The notes below the pieces were generated by a model that saw nothing but the letters and a program-made list of their open reading frames with translations, searched no databases and had not been told where the DNA came from. 64,000 bases of DNA from assembly GCF_022919095.1 (NCBI RefSeq), contig NZ_CP095073.1, positions 3,720,001 to 3,784,000 of the forward strand. Reading direction: 5' to 3'. Each line of letters opens with the position of its first letter. The first letter of the stretch is position 1. Positions 9,801 to 17,822 of the stretch are shown here, in pieces. The translations under genes and the position numbers were made by a program. This stretch comes from Halobacillus salinarum. Its GTDB lineage: Bacteria; Bacillota; Bacilli; Bacillales; Halobacillaceae.

Positions 9801-10223
9801 GGAAACATAAGCCTCGTTAGCACGGATGGCTCCTTCCTCAGCTAATCCTAAATCCTGCCCGTAAACTAAATCAATCTTCTTCCCACTGCCCTCCACATTC
9901 ACTTCCCAAAACCAGACAGCCCGATCCGACAGGTGAAAAACCACTTCATAATCGATATTTTGAACTTTCCCTTCCCATTTCACGTGGTCTTCAGCCATTT
10001 TAAGTGTGCTGTTTGACTGAATTCCCAGCAATGGAACAGCTGTAATCTGCTCATTTTCAAAGATTCGCAGATATAAATTATTTAAGGACCCATCAATCGG
10101 ATTGCTCAATAATTGGTTTATCATAATTGTATGATGCTTGATTTGTAAAAGATCTCCGCTCTTTAGAAAATCAAACGAAAGATCTCCCGCCTGCAGGCGA
10201 TAATTGGTACTTTTCGTTATCAT
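6888..10223 (-). CDS. GH94-type 1,2-beta-oligoglucan phosphorylase (probable)
   Basis: A large cytoplasmic enzyme of 1,111 residues without a signal peptide. The N-terminal 570 residues are beta-sandwich-like; the C-terminal part is an (alpha/alpha)6 barrel with GAAWGTRDVCQGPAEY (about 628-642), TGDWPQWFMFDAYE (about 667-680) and SSYGDGDWDDTLQPAN (about 754-769). The Asp cluster in the last motif is where the general acid of GH94 phosphorylases lies. Length and context (GH3 partner, divergent ABC importer and LacI regulator) match the Listeria innocua sophoro-oligosaccharide phosphorylase locus, so I infer phosphorolysis of beta-1,2-glucooligosaccharides to glucose 1-phosphate. Other linkages cannot be excluded. 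Starts 18 bases after the GH3 gene. Confidence 0.75.
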   Translation of the reverse strand: MITKSTNYRLQAGDLSFDFLKSGDLLQIKHHTIMINQLLSNPIDGSLNNLYLRIFENEQITAVPLLGIQSNSTLKMAEDHVKWEGKVQNIDYEVVFHLSDRAVWFWEVNVEGSGKKIDLVYGQDLGLAEEGAIRANEAYVSQYLDHAVFEDEQKGYVICTRQNQPQAEKFPYLQQGCLQKASGYSTDGFQFFGLSYKTTNRPEALSEPHLAAQNYQYEFAYSALQSEQIQLNGKQQVVFYGLYREDHPDAVTEPEFSRQIEEAWEIVCKKPREEGRIVPDVSIKPEIGQPVQSLELTSDEIDQYFPERQLEETLSGDVYSFFKPDYEHVVLKKKEEKVERPHGHILLNGYHDSDPEGTFATTCYMYGVFNSQVVVGNSNMNKMMSNARNPLNIMKTSGQRIYIERDGQYRLLSMPSLFEVGFNYARWFYKLEDDLLIITNFTKAAQPQLQLEVNSVKGRNYRYLVTNQLTMNTNEYEVPFELEQRDNVLVFRGSEGADSRSVHPDLCYQLEVNGGDMRVSDESFLADGVEAGEASLVVLELEASSSWQLTIQGSLNGMLDKGQVLDFEKEKVQYQAYFKQVMRRFRLSMQGAGEEGLEKFNALAWWYTHNMLVHFSSPHGLEQYGGAAWGTRDVCQGPAEYFLATQNYDAIRHIIRTVYSHQHKETGDWPQWFMFDAYEMQQFDSHGDVIVWPLKVVGDYLRATGDYAILKEETAYVSTQTEKTTEEKETILAHIQKAVDYIKNHLLHDTYLSSYGDGDWDDTLQPANQQLKKFMASSWTVALTYQTLKQLGDALVNVEAGTAEAMNELAENIEKDYRTYVMNREVIPGFIYMENQEEARPMLHPEDLETSIDFRLLPMQRSMISELFSLEEAEKHYELIKRHLTFPDGVRLMNKPSNYTGGVSTHFKRSEQAANFGREIGLQYVHAHIRFVEAMAKLGKSEETWQGLSIINPVKIQEVVPNAEMRQSNTYFSSSDAKFHTRYEAQEKFGRLREGAVPVKGGWRIYSSGPGIYMNQLISNVLGVRFEKGDLIIDPVLPKDLDGLEFEFELSGFPVTFVYHLEQDVKTIEVNGKQITLEQIGNRYRQGGFIIKRSDWEPMLSEDSNIIDLYL

Positions 10224-10241
10224 CACAACATCTCTCCAGTG

Positions 10242-12404
10242 CTAGATTAATTGAAACTTAACGCCCGTGACATCACGGCTGTTCGAGCCTATATAAGCAA
10301 TAAAATCACCTTGATCGCTCGCGTATTCTAGATTGGAATGGTGGTAACGGAGCTGTTCTTCAGTCAACTCAAAAGTCACCGTTTCCGATACTCCAGGGTC
10401 GAGGGCAATCCGCTTGAATCCCTTCAGTTCCTTTAACGGACGAATGACTTCTCCGACCAAATCCTGAACATAAAGCTGCACAATTTCTTCTCCAAACCGC
10501 TTACCCGTATTCGTTACTTTAACTGAAAGCTGAATGGTTTCATTCCCGGTCATTGCAGATGAGGAAATCTGAATATCGTCATAAGAGAAGGATGTATAAC
10601 TTAATCCGAAACCAAAAGGATACAGCGGTTCATTCTCACTATCCAAATATTGAGACACAAACCGCTCTTGAGCATCCGGGGCATCTTTTGGACGACCGGT
10701 ATTGTAGTTATTATAATAAACAGGAATTTGTCCAGCGTTGGCAGGAAAAGACATACTCAGCTTTCCAGAAGGGTTGACATCTCCGAACAGTAAATCAGCA
10801 ACTGCTTGACCGGCTTCAGAACCAGGATACCAGGCTTCAAGAATCGCATCAGAAGCCTTCTTCACTTCAGTCAAATCCAGCGGACGTCCATTAAATAACA
10901 CACTCACCACAGGTTTCCCGGTTCGCGCGAGCTTTTCCAGCAACTTCAACTGGGCATCTGGCAGCTTAATATTCGTGCGGGAGCCTGCTTCCCCGCTCAT
11001 TTCTGATTTTTCTCCGAGCGCAAGTACAAGGATATCTGCCTCTTCAGCAGCCTCAAGAGCTTCCTGCAGTTCCTTTTCTTCCATTGCTTCAATTCCGCTG
11101 CCTTCAGCAATGATGAGCTGATCAGAAGAAACCTTAGAGAGAAATCCCTGTCTCATAGTCACTGCATCCTCTTTTGAACCTAGCCAGGACCACGGCCCAA
11201 GAACATCATTATTATTAGCAAAAGGTCCAATCAAGGCAATCTTTTGTTTTTTATTTAGAGGCAGGATTCCGTCGTTTTTCAAGAGTACACTGGACTTCCC
11301 AGCCAAGCGGCGCGCAACTTCTCTGTGAGCCTTCGAAAATACAAGTTCTCTTTCCTTTTCTTCATCCGCACCGCGATAGGGGTTATCAAACAATCCTAAT
11401 TTTTCCTTGAGCTCGAGAATTCTCATCACGGATTGATCAATGAGCGATTCCTGCACAGAACCATTTTCCACCAATTCTTTCAAGTGATCATTGTAGCAAG
11501 CGGTCATCATCTCGATATCCACACTGCTCGTAATCGCCTTCAACGCAGCCGCAGATTCATCTGCCGCAACTCCGTGAGGGATAAGCTCTTTAACCGCACC
11601 CCAATCCGAAATCACAACACCTTCGAAGCCCCATTCTTTCCTTAATAAGTCATTCATCAACTCTTTATTTCCGGTAGCAGGTATTCCATTAACTGTCGTG
11701 AAAGCCGTCATGACCATCTCACAGCCGGCATCAAGGGCTGCTTTGTAAGCAGGCAGATAAACCTCCCTTAATTGGCGTTCTGACATGTCAACCGTGTTAT
11801 AATCCCTTCCGCCTTCTACAGCTCCGTATGCTGCAAAATGTTTCACACAAGCGGCTACATGCTCCAAACTCGAGGAAAGATTCTCCCCTTGAAAGCCTTC
11901 AACCTGTACCTTAGCAAACTCTCCATTTAAGTAAGTATCCTCCCCGGTAGTTTCCATCACTCTTCCCCACCGCGGGTCACGAACTAAATCCACCATAGGA
12001 GCAAAAGTAACATGGATACCTGATACCGCAGCTTCCCGCGCTGCTATCTCAGCACTTTGCCGCGCCAAATCAAGATCCCACGAACAGCCAATGGCCAATG
12101 GAACAGGAAAGATCGTTTTATACCCGTGAACTACATCTGACATCATCAACAAAGGAATTCCCAGACGATTATCTTCCAGGTGACGCTTTTGAATATTCAT
12201 AATTTCCCCCGCCCCTGAAGCGCCTAGAACCGATCCCGCATGTTGGGCTGTTTCTTCCGTGATTCCCATTCCTTCCAGCGGGCCGGTAATCTGCCCTTCT
12301 GAAGACGATCCTTTAAAAAACGGTGTCGCCAATTGCAGCAGCTGTCCTATTTTTTCATCCAGCGTCATTCGTTCTAATAATTGCTTAAGGAAGTCATCTC
12401 TCAT
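10242..12404 (-). CDS. GH3 beta-glucosidase, cytoplasmic
   Basis: A 720-residue GH3 enzyme with the N-terminal TIM barrel, the (alpha/beta)6 sandwich domain and a C-terminal fibronectin-III-like domain (TNTGKRFGEEIVQLYV). The nucleophile Asp (about residue 267) is in GFEGVVISDWGAV, and KHFAAYGAVEGGRDYN carries the substrate-binding Lys-His. No signal peptide, so it acts on imported sugars. Paired with the phosphorylase gene, it probably cleaves sophorose, the disaccharide the phosphorylase leaves. ATG at 12404 has GGAGG nine bases upstream; the GTG at 12410 is too close to it. First gene of the minus-strand operon, driven from the operator region 12405-12771. Confidence 0.88.
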   Translation of the reverse strand: MRDDFLKQLLERMTLDEKIGQLLQLATPFFKGSSSEGQITGPLEGMGITEETAQHAGSVLGASGAGEIMNIQKRHLEDNRLGIPLLMMSDVVHGYKTIFPVPLAIGCSWDLDLARQSAEIAAREAAVSGIHVTFAPMVDLVRDPRWGRVMETTGEDTYLNGEFAKVQVEGFQGENLSSSLEHVAACVKHFAAYGAVEGGRDYNTVDMSERQLREVYLPAYKAALDAGCEMVMTAFTTVNGIPATGNKELMNDLLRKEWGFEGVVISDWGAVKELIPHGVAADESAAALKAITSSVDIEMMTACYNDHLKELVENGSVQESLIDQSVMRILELKEKLGLFDNPYRGADEEKERELVFSKAHREVARRLAGKSSVLLKNDGILPLNKKQKIALIGPFANNNDVLGPWSWLGSKEDAVTMRQGFLSKVSSDQLIIAEGSGIEAMEEKELQEALEAAEEADILVLALGEKSEMSGEAGSRTNIKLPDAQLKLLEKLARTGKPVVSVLFNGRPLDLTEVKKASDAILEAWYPGSEAGQAVADLLFGDVNPSGKLSMSFPANAGQIPVYYNNYNTGRPKDAPDAQERFVSQYLDSENEPLYPFGFGLSYTSFSYDDIQISSSAMTGNETIQLSVKVTNTGKRFGEEIVQLYVQDLVGEVIRPLKELKGFKRIALDPGVSETVTFELTEEQLRYHHSNLEYASDQGDFIAYIGSNSRDVTGVKFQLI

Positions 12405-12492
12405 CGTCACGCCTCCACCTTATAAATACATGATTGTTTTGTTTTCTTTCGAAATTTGTAATCGGTTTCAATATTAATATAACGAAATTAGT

Positions 12493-12502
12493 GAAACGTT
12501 TC
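12493..12502. promoter_or_regulatory. LacI-type operator 1 (GAAACGTTTC)
   Basis: A perfect 10-base palindrome with a central CpG, as in LacI-family operators; flanks extend it to GTGAAACGTTTCAAC. It lies about 90 bases upstream of the GH3 start and is identical to the site at 12637. It does not fit the cre consensus because the spacing before CG is one base short. Confidence 0.65.
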
Positions 12503-12598
12503 AACCATTATAAGAAAAAGAGAAAAGAATGAATAATTTTCAAAAATCCTATTAATAAGGTAATTACTCGTAAATCTCCAGAAATTTTAAAAGAACAG

Positions 12599-12613
12599 TT
12601 GAAAACGGTTACA
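12599..12613. promoter_or_regulatory. cre site (CcpA)
   Basis: TTGAAAACGGTTACA matches WTGNAANCGNWNNCW at every position, implying carbon catabolite repression of the divergent promoters. Confidence 0.7.
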
Positions 12614-12636
12614 CGTTAAATTATAATACGGTTATA

Positions 12637-12646
12637 GAAACGTTTC
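12637..12646. promoter_or_regulatory. LacI-type operator 2 (GAAACGTTTC)
   Basis: A second copy of the GAAACGTTTC palindrome, in the flank TAGAAACGTTTCAATT, about 125 bases upstream of the binding-protein start and 144 bases from operator 1. One copy per divergent transcription unit suggests repression, possibly with looping. Confidence 0.65.
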
Positions 12647-12771
12647 AATTAAATTTGGACGAGAGGGGTGACGTTCAGTCGCTTTTTCAGAAAAACCGGT
12701 AAGTCACCAGGATCACAAATGGAACAACTTTTAGAAAAATTATGATTACTTTTAAAAAGGAGTGCGGTGTT

Positions 12772-13998
12772 GTGGGGAAAAAACGAATCGGTTTAATTGC
12801 AGGAGTAATGCTCGCTGTCATGCTTGTGCTTGGAGCTTGTTCCTCTGATTCATCAGGAGAAGGTTCAGATGATAACACGATCAAAGTTTGGACGATGTCA
12901 AAAGCTTTAAAAGGATTTGTAAAAGACTACGAAAAAGAATCCGGAGTAAAAGTGGATGTGCAAGTGATTCCATGGGAAAATGCTCATGATAAATTGCTGA
13001 CTGCTGTCGCTTCCGGGAAAGGACCGGACGTGTTGCAAATCGGGACGACCTGGGTAGCTGAATTTGCAGAAGCTGGAACTTTTCTTGATTTATCCGACCA
13101 CATTAAAGACTACGATAACTTAAGCCCTGATAACTTTTATGATAGTGCGATTGAAACTACTCAATACAAAGACCAGACAATCGGGATACCGTGGTACGTA
13201 GATACCCGCTTGCTTTACTACCGTAAAGATATTCTTGGAGAAGTCGGTTATCCAAACGGTCCGGAAACGTGGGATGATATGATTGACGCATCTGAAAAAC
13301 TGGCCGCTCGTGGAGATGGCCAATATGCTCTTGACATGCCGGCAACCGACCCGCAGTTTCCATTTATGCTTGCCTGGCAGCAAGGCTGGGATTATGACAT
13401 TGACAAAGGAGCCGAAAACTTTAAAGAGCCATCCTTCAAGGAGGCTGTGAAGCTCCACCACCTCTATTATAAAGAAGGCTATTCCCAAACAGGAGAAGGA
13501 AAAGAATTCTTCCAGTCCTTCAGTGACGGTTCAAAACCAATGTTCTTCAGTGGTCCATGGGATATCAAAACGCTGAAAGACCGTGCCCCTGAAATTGATG
13601 GAAAATGGGATGTTCATGTGATGCCGAAAGCGGAAAACAATAAATCTATGATTGGCGGCGCACACCTCGCTGTATTCAATAATTCTGATAAAGTTGACAA
13701 ATCTTTGGATTTCATTAACTGGATGGCTGACCCGGAAACACAAGTGGAGTGGTTTAAAACGAACAGTGAACTGCCTGCTAATAAAGCCTCCTGGGATGAC
13801 CCGGCACTGGCTGATGATCCGAAGGTAAGTACGTTCGGAGAGCAGCTGGAGTCCACACAGGCCTTACCTTTGATTCCTGAATATGAGCGTCTTGGCCAGG
13901 AGTTACTCAAAACCCTTGAACAAATTAACCGGGGCGGAGCCGATGTAGATAAGGCAATAAAGGATTACCAATCAAAAGCAGAGAAAATTCTTAATTAA
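12772..13998 (+). CDS. sugar ABC transporter substrate-binding lipoprotein (CUT1)
   Basis: A 408-residue lipoprotein of the extracellular solute-binding family 1. The signal peptide is followed by the lipobox LGAC, with lipid-modified Cys near residue 23. The mature part begins with an acidic Ser/Gly/Asp linker, then the KVWTMSKALKGFVKDYEKES sugar-binding fold start. GTG at 12772 is chosen because AAAAAGGAG lies before it and it opens directly into the basic signal peptide GKKRIG. By context with GH94/GH3 it probably binds beta-1,2-glucooligosaccharides, as the Listeria innocua homologue does; that is inference. No ATPase gene is linked, so a shared MsmX-type ATPase is likely. Confidence 0.85.
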   Translation: MGKKRIGLIAGVMLAVMLVLGACSSDSSGEGSDDNTIKVWTMSKALKGFVKDYEKESGVKVDVQVIPWENAHDKLLTAVASGKGPDVLQIGTTWVAEFAEAGTFLDLSDHIKDYDNLSPDNFYDSAIETTQYKDQTIGIPWYVDTRLLYYRKDILGEVGYPNGPETWDDMIDASEKLAARGDGQYALDMPATDPQFPFMLAWQQGWDYDIDKGAENFKEPSFKEAVKLHHLYYKEGYSQTGEGKEFFQSFSDGSKPMFFSGPWDIKTLKDRAPEIDGKWDVHVMPKAENNKSMIGGAHLAVFNNSDKVDKSLDFINWMADPETQVEWFKTNSELPANKASWDDPALADDPKVSTFGEQLESTQALPLIPEYERLGQELLKTLEQINRGGADVDKAIKDYQSKAEKILN

Positions 13999-14012
13999 GA
14001 TCGTTCACATAA

Positions 14013-14044
14013 GGGGTGCACGCAGATTGCCTGCGCTTGCACCC
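14013..14044 (+). other. intercistronic hairpin after binding-protein gene
   Basis: GGGTGCACGCAG (14014-14025) pairs with CTGCGCTTGCACCC (14031-14044) around a short loop, between the binding-protein gene and the first permease gene. There is no clear T-run, so an mRNA-stabilising or attenuating role that keeps binding protein in excess is more likely than full termination. Confidence 0.6.
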
Positions 14045-14076
14045 TGCTTCATTTCATTACTGGTGGGAGGAAGACC

Positions 14077-14955
14077 ATGCATAAATTAAGTTCCAGGATG
14101 ACCCCCTTATTATTTATCGGACCTGCAGTTCTGCTTCTTTTAGTGTTTTCAATACTGCCCATCTTTATTGCACTAGGGATAAGCTTTACAGATATGAACC
14201 TTATGGGCCTGGCTAACTGGTCCCAGGTTAATTTTACGGGCTTTGAAAATTACCTGGCCCTTATTAAAGACAAATCGTTTCTCCAGGCTATTGGAAACAC
14301 ATTTTTTTATGTCATTATTGGTGTTCCATTGGCTGTAATCAGTTCTTTTTTAATCGCTTTATTTTTGAATTTTGTAAGCAACTGGTTATCAACTACGTTC
14401 CGAATTATTTATTATATGCCTTCCATTACGAACATCGTTGCGATTGCCGTCGTATGGGGGTTCTTATACAACAAGGAATACGGATTGCTTAACTATTTGC
14501 TTTCGTTGCTTCATATGGACGCAGTTCCTTGGCTGGACGATCCGTTTATTGCCAAGATTTCACTGATCATTTTAGCCGTTTGGAAAAGTAACGGTGTCAG
14601 TATGCTGATTTTCTTAGCTGCTTTGCAGTCGATACCAAATACGCAATATGAAGCAGCAGATATCGATGGAGCGAATCGCTGGCAGAAACTGCGCTATATT
14701 ACGATTCCATCGATGAGCTTTGCCACTTTTTTCGTAACCGTCACAACTTTGATCGGCTGGCTGCAATTCTTCGAAGAGCCTTTAGTCATGACAGATGGCG
14801 GACCGCTGAACGGGACGAATTCAATGGCTTTATTCATTTACCAGGAAGGTTTCCAATCCAACCAATTTGGATACGGGGCAGCGGCTTCCTTTATATTATT
14901 TGCTTTTGTCATTACCGCTACTTTGATTCAATTTAAGCTTAGAAAATCAGATTAA
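14077..14955 (+). CDS. sugar ABC transporter permease, MalF-like
   Basis: A 292-residue CUT1 inner-membrane permease with about six transmembrane segments. The EAADIDGANRWQKLRYITIP loop is the EAA motif that contacts the ATPase. Near the C-terminus MTDGGPLNGTNSMA is a typical MalF-family signature. ATG follows TGGGAGGAAG. It is paired with the following MalG-like permease and the upstream binding protein to import the oligosaccharide handled by the GH94/GH3 enzymes. Confidence 0.9.
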   Translation: MHKLSSRMTPLLFIGPAVLLLLVFSILPIFIALGISFTDMNLMGLANWSQVNFTGFENYLALIKDKSFLQAIGNTFFYVIIGVPLAVISSFLIALFLNFVSNWLSTTFRIIYYMPSITNIVAIAVVWGFLYNKEYGLLNYLLSLLHMDAVPWLDDPFIAKISLIILAVWKSNGVSMLIFLAALQSIPNTQYEAADIDGANRWQKLRYITIPSMSFATFFVTVTTLIGWLQFFEEPLVMTDGGPLNGTNSMALFIYQEGFQSNQFGYGAAASFILFAFVITATLIQFKLRKSD

Positions 14956-14974
14956 CAGATGTGAGGTGATCCAT

Positions 14975-15796
14975 ATGAAACTAAAAAACAATTTTGAAAG
15001 ATCGATCATTGCAGGGGTGCTGTTTGTTGGAGGATTACTCGTTTCCCTTCCTTTTATCTGGATGATCCTCAGCTCATTTAAGAATGAACGGGAAGTCTTA
15101 AGCATTCCACCTACGTTAATTCCTAAGAATCCAACGATTCACCATTACTTTGAACTGTTTCAAAATTTGAATTTCGACGTGTATTTAATCAATACCTTAA
15201 TTATCGTAGTTTTTTCCATGTTCGGCTTGCTGTTAAATACAATGGCTGGATACGGCTTCGGAAAATTTCAATTCAGGGGAAAGGAAATCTGGTTTGGAAT
15301 TGTCCTTATGACCATGATGATTCCAGGACAGGTAGCAATGATCCCTACTTACTTAATCCTGAACAAAATGGGATTGACCAATACAATGGCAGGGATCATC
15401 CTTCCGGGATTAATTGCAGCGTTTAACATCTTTCTTATCCGTCAGTTCATGGAAACCATTCCAGATGACTTAATCGAAGCAGCGAGGCTGGACGGAGCGG
15501 GAGAATTTTATATTTTCTTTAAATTAATTCTTCCATTATCTAAACCCGTTCTTGCCGTTCAAGTCATCTTAACCTTTATTGCTTCCTGGAACAGTTTCTT
15601 ATGGCCATTAATCATTGCAAATGATGAATCTCTCTATACACTTTCTGTAGGATTAGCCCTTCTGCAGGACCAGAACGTGACCAATTATGGTTTACAAATG
15701 GCCGGAGCTACCTTTATGGTCATTCCGATTCTCATTATTTTTATCATTTTCCAAAAATACATTGTCGAAGGCTTCAACATGTCAGGTATTAAGTAA
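14975..15796 (+). CDS. sugar ABC transporter permease, MalG-like
   Basis: A 273-residue CUT1 permease with six predicted transmembrane segments and the EAA-loop EAARLDGAGEFYIFFKLILP. It ends FNMSGIK, as MalG-family permeases often do. The ATG at 14975 has GAGGTGAT directly upstream; the GTG at 14966 lies within that site. Starts 19 bases after the partner permease, so they are translated from one operon. Confidence 0.9.
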   Translation: MKLKNNFERSIIAGVLFVGGLLVSLPFIWMILSSFKNEREVLSIPPTLIPKNPTIHHYFELFQNLNFDVYLINTLIIVVFSMFGLLLNTMAGYGFGKFQFRGKEIWFGIVLMTMMIPGQVAMIPTYLILNKMGLTNTMAGIILPGLIAAFNIFLIRQFMETIPDDLIEAARLDGAGEFYIFFKLILPLSKPVLAVQVILTFIASWNSFLWPLIIANDESLYTLSVGLALLQDQNVTNYGLQMAGATFMVIPILIIFIIFQKYIVEGFNMSGIK

Positions 15797-15821
15797 GGAA
15801 GAAAGGATAGGTGGGCAGTTT

Positions 15822-16613
15822 ATGGCACGGCTTCAATGTGAATTCGGCTCTGAAATTCTATCGAAAAGTATGGGAATGACGGTATTACTACCTCAATCCC
15901 CTTTGGAAAAGGCTGACAACAAACAGAATGAAAAATTCCCTGTTCTCTACCTGCTCCACGGTTTTAGTGATAACCATACAATTTGGACGAGATTTACTTC
16001 GATTGAACGGTATGTGGCTGATCTCAACTTAGCGGTGGTGATGCCGGAAGTCGGTAACAGTTACTATACAAATATGGAATATGGCGAACGCTATTGGAGT
16101 TTTTTAACAGAAGAACTGCCCGTCGTCACCCGATCGCTGTTCCCTATCTCTGAAGAGCGGGAGGACACCTTTGTAGCCGGTCTTTCCATGGGAGGATTTG
16201 GAGCCTTGAAATGGGGGTTAAACAGCCCCGATCAATTTTCCGCCATCGCCAGTTTATCTGGCGTGACTGACCTGGCAGGTTATCTCAAAGACGTAAGAAG
16301 CCAAAATAACGATAAGAGCCGGTCGCTCTATCATGTATTTGGCAATGAAAACGTAACGAATACTCTCAATGATCCTATGGCAAAGTTAGAGGAACTGGAC
16401 GAGCGTGAAGGAAAAAAACCAAAGATTTTCCAAGCTTGCGGAACCGAAGATTTCCTATACGAAAACAATCAGCGGTTTCATGAAAAGCTCCAGGAAACCA
16501 GCCTAAATTATGAGACGAACTTTGGACCAGGAGACCACAACTGGGAGTACTGGGACCGGTCCATTCAGGACGTGCTGCACTGGCTTCCTATTCGTCAAAA
16601 CGTAAGTCCTTAG
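15822..16613 (+). CDS. esterase D / tributyrin-esterase family hydrolase
   Basis: A 263-residue alpha/beta hydrolase of the EstA/S-formylglutathione-hydrolase-like family. LYLLHGFSDNHTIWTR forms the oxyanion region, AGLSMGGFGALK holds the nucleophile Ser, an Asp lies in the ACGTEDFLY segment and the His in GPGDHNWEYW. No signal peptide. It sits between the permease and the LacI gene in the beta-oligoglucan operon, so it may remove acyl groups (for example succinyl or acetyl) from imported glucans; that role is a guess from context. ATG at 15822 opens MARLQCEFGS after AGGTGGGC; the reading from 15687 overlaps the permease gene in another frame. Confidence 0.75.
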   Translation: MARLQCEFGSEILSKSMGMTVLLPQSPLEKADNKQNEKFPVLYLLHGFSDNHTIWTRFTSIERYVADLNLAVVMPEVGNSYYTNMEYGERYWSFLTEELPVVTRSLFPISEEREDTFVAGLSMGGFGALKWGLNSPDQFSAIASLSGVTDLAGYLKDVRSQNNDKSRSLYHVFGNENVTNTLNDPMAKLEELDEREGKKPKIFQACGTEDFLYENNQRFHEKLQETSLNYETNFGPGDHNWEYWDRSIQDVLHWLPIRQNVSP

Positions 16614-16657
16614 TATGATAAGATGTAAGAAAGTTTAGAAGACACGGAGGCAAACGT

Positions 16658-17671
16658 ATGGCAACTATCAAAGATGTAGCTAAACTTGCTGGAGTAGCAA
16701 TTTCTACTGCATCCTATGCATTAAATGGAAGCAGCAAAATAAGCGGTGAGACGAAGAAGAAAGTCGAAGAAGCCGCAAAAACATTAAACTATAAAAAGAA
16801 CGGTTTGGCATCAGACTTAAAACGCACGAAAACCAACACGATCGCTTTAATTTTAACCGATTTATCCGGTCCGTTCTATTCTGAATTGATCAAAGGCGTT
16901 CAAGATGTAACGACGGCAAACGGCTACGATTTAATTGCCTGTAGTTCTATTGGAGGTTCAAAATCTACAGCGGCTAAATTTTTAACAGAAAAGCGAGTCG
17001 ATGGAGCCATTATTCTCGCCCACAACATTAGTGACGAAATCGCACTAGAGGCCGCTAAGCACAATTTCCCTATTGTTGTACTCGACCGCCATTTAGAAAG
17101 CGAGTCCATTTATCAAGTAGAGGTGGATAACGTCCATGGCGGTTACCTGGCAACTGAGTATTTAATTAAACGCGGCCATAAAGAAATTGCGTATGTAAGC
17201 GGCCCTTCTAATTCCCATGACAATATTCTTAGATTTCAGGGATATATGGAAGCGCTTGAAGACAATCACATTCCCTACCAGCCAAAATGGAAGATAGTCA
17301 GTGACTTCACAAGAAGTGGAGGCTACCGGGCGACGAAGCTTTTAATCGCGCAAAATGATCTGCCTGAAGCGATCTTCTACGCAAATGATGAAATGGCGAT
17401 TGGCGGTATGCAGGCATTTAAGGAAAAAGGCATCCAAGTTCCTGATGATATTTCAATGATCGGTTTTGACGATATTCAGCTTGCTGAATACGTACATCCA
17501 CCGCTCACAACCATTCAACAGCCTAAATATGAAGCTGGGTCGCTTGCTGTCCATTTAATTTTCCAGGTGCTTGGCGGTGAAAAAATCAATCACCATTACA
17601 AGCTGACCACCGACCTAATTGAACGGAAGTCTGTGCGGGTCATTCAACCAAGCAGCTCTACTCAAGGCTGA
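16658..17671 (+). CDS. LacI-family transcriptional repressor
   Basis: A 337-residue regulator. The N-terminal helix-turn-helix MATIKDVAKLAGVAISTASY and hinge helix (about residues 50-58) are followed by a periplasmic-binding-like effector domain with DDISMIGFDDIQLAEYVHPP. It closes the plus-strand operon of the beta-oligoglucan locus and probably binds the GAAACGTTTC palindromes at 12493 and 12637. The likely inducer is an imported glucooligosaccharide. One oddity is the ISTASYALN recognition-helix region, where most LacI proteins have VSxxTVSRVLN; the Ser-Tyr change may alter operator preference. Confidence 0.88.
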   Translation: MATIKDVAKLAGVAISTASYALNGSSKISGETKKKVEEAAKTLNYKKNGLASDLKRTKTNTIALILTDLSGPFYSELIKGVQDVTTANGYDLIACSSIGGSKSTAAKFLTEKRVDGAIILAHNISDEIALEAAKHNFPIVVLDRHLESESIYQVEVDNVHGGYLATEYLIKRGHKEIAYVSGPSNSHDNILRFQGYMEALEDNHIPYQPKWKIVSDFTRSGGYRATKLLIAQNDLPEAIFYANDEMAIGGMQAFKEKGIQVPDDISMIGFDDIQLAEYVHPPLTTIQQPKYEAGSLAVHLIFQVLGGEKINHHYKLTTDLIERKSVRVIQPSSSTQG

Positions 17672-17711
17672 CTATTCATTTTCGCGGCGGGATTGCGAAG
17701 GACTACATTCA

Positions 17712-17736
17712 AAATTTCGCGGCGAAATTTATTTTT
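17712..17736 (+). terminator. terminator after LacI gene
   Basis: AAATTTCG (17712-17719) pairs with CGAAATTT (17723-17730) over a 3-base loop, followed by ATTTTT. It probably ends the plus-strand operon. Confidence 0.55.
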
Positions 17737-17822
17737 ACTAAAACCTCCTCTAACTTAACCTCTGCCTACTCAGCCAGCGGAGCTTCATCTTCCTCCCAAT
17801 TAATAAAGAAGCGTTCTTTTCT

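Larger units (their letters stand above)
12405..12771. other. divergent promoter/operator region of the beta-oligoglucan locus
   Basis: A 367-base gene-free region between the GH3 gene and the binding-protein gene. It holds two identical GAAACGTTTC palindromes (12493-12502 and 12637-12646) and a perfect cre match (12599-12613). Regulation by the locus's own LacI protein and by CcpA is inferred. Confidence 0.7.

Noticed and set aside
13120-13488. 122-residue ORF antisense to the binding-protein gene
   Set aside because: It lies wholly within a well-supported gene on the other strand and has no ribosome site or family likeness; other antisense ORFs were left out for the same reason.
17760-17822. 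In-frame open stretch of 18 codons after the second FecCD permease stop
   Set aside because: A stretch this short without a stop is expected by chance, and the permease C-terminus already has normal length.
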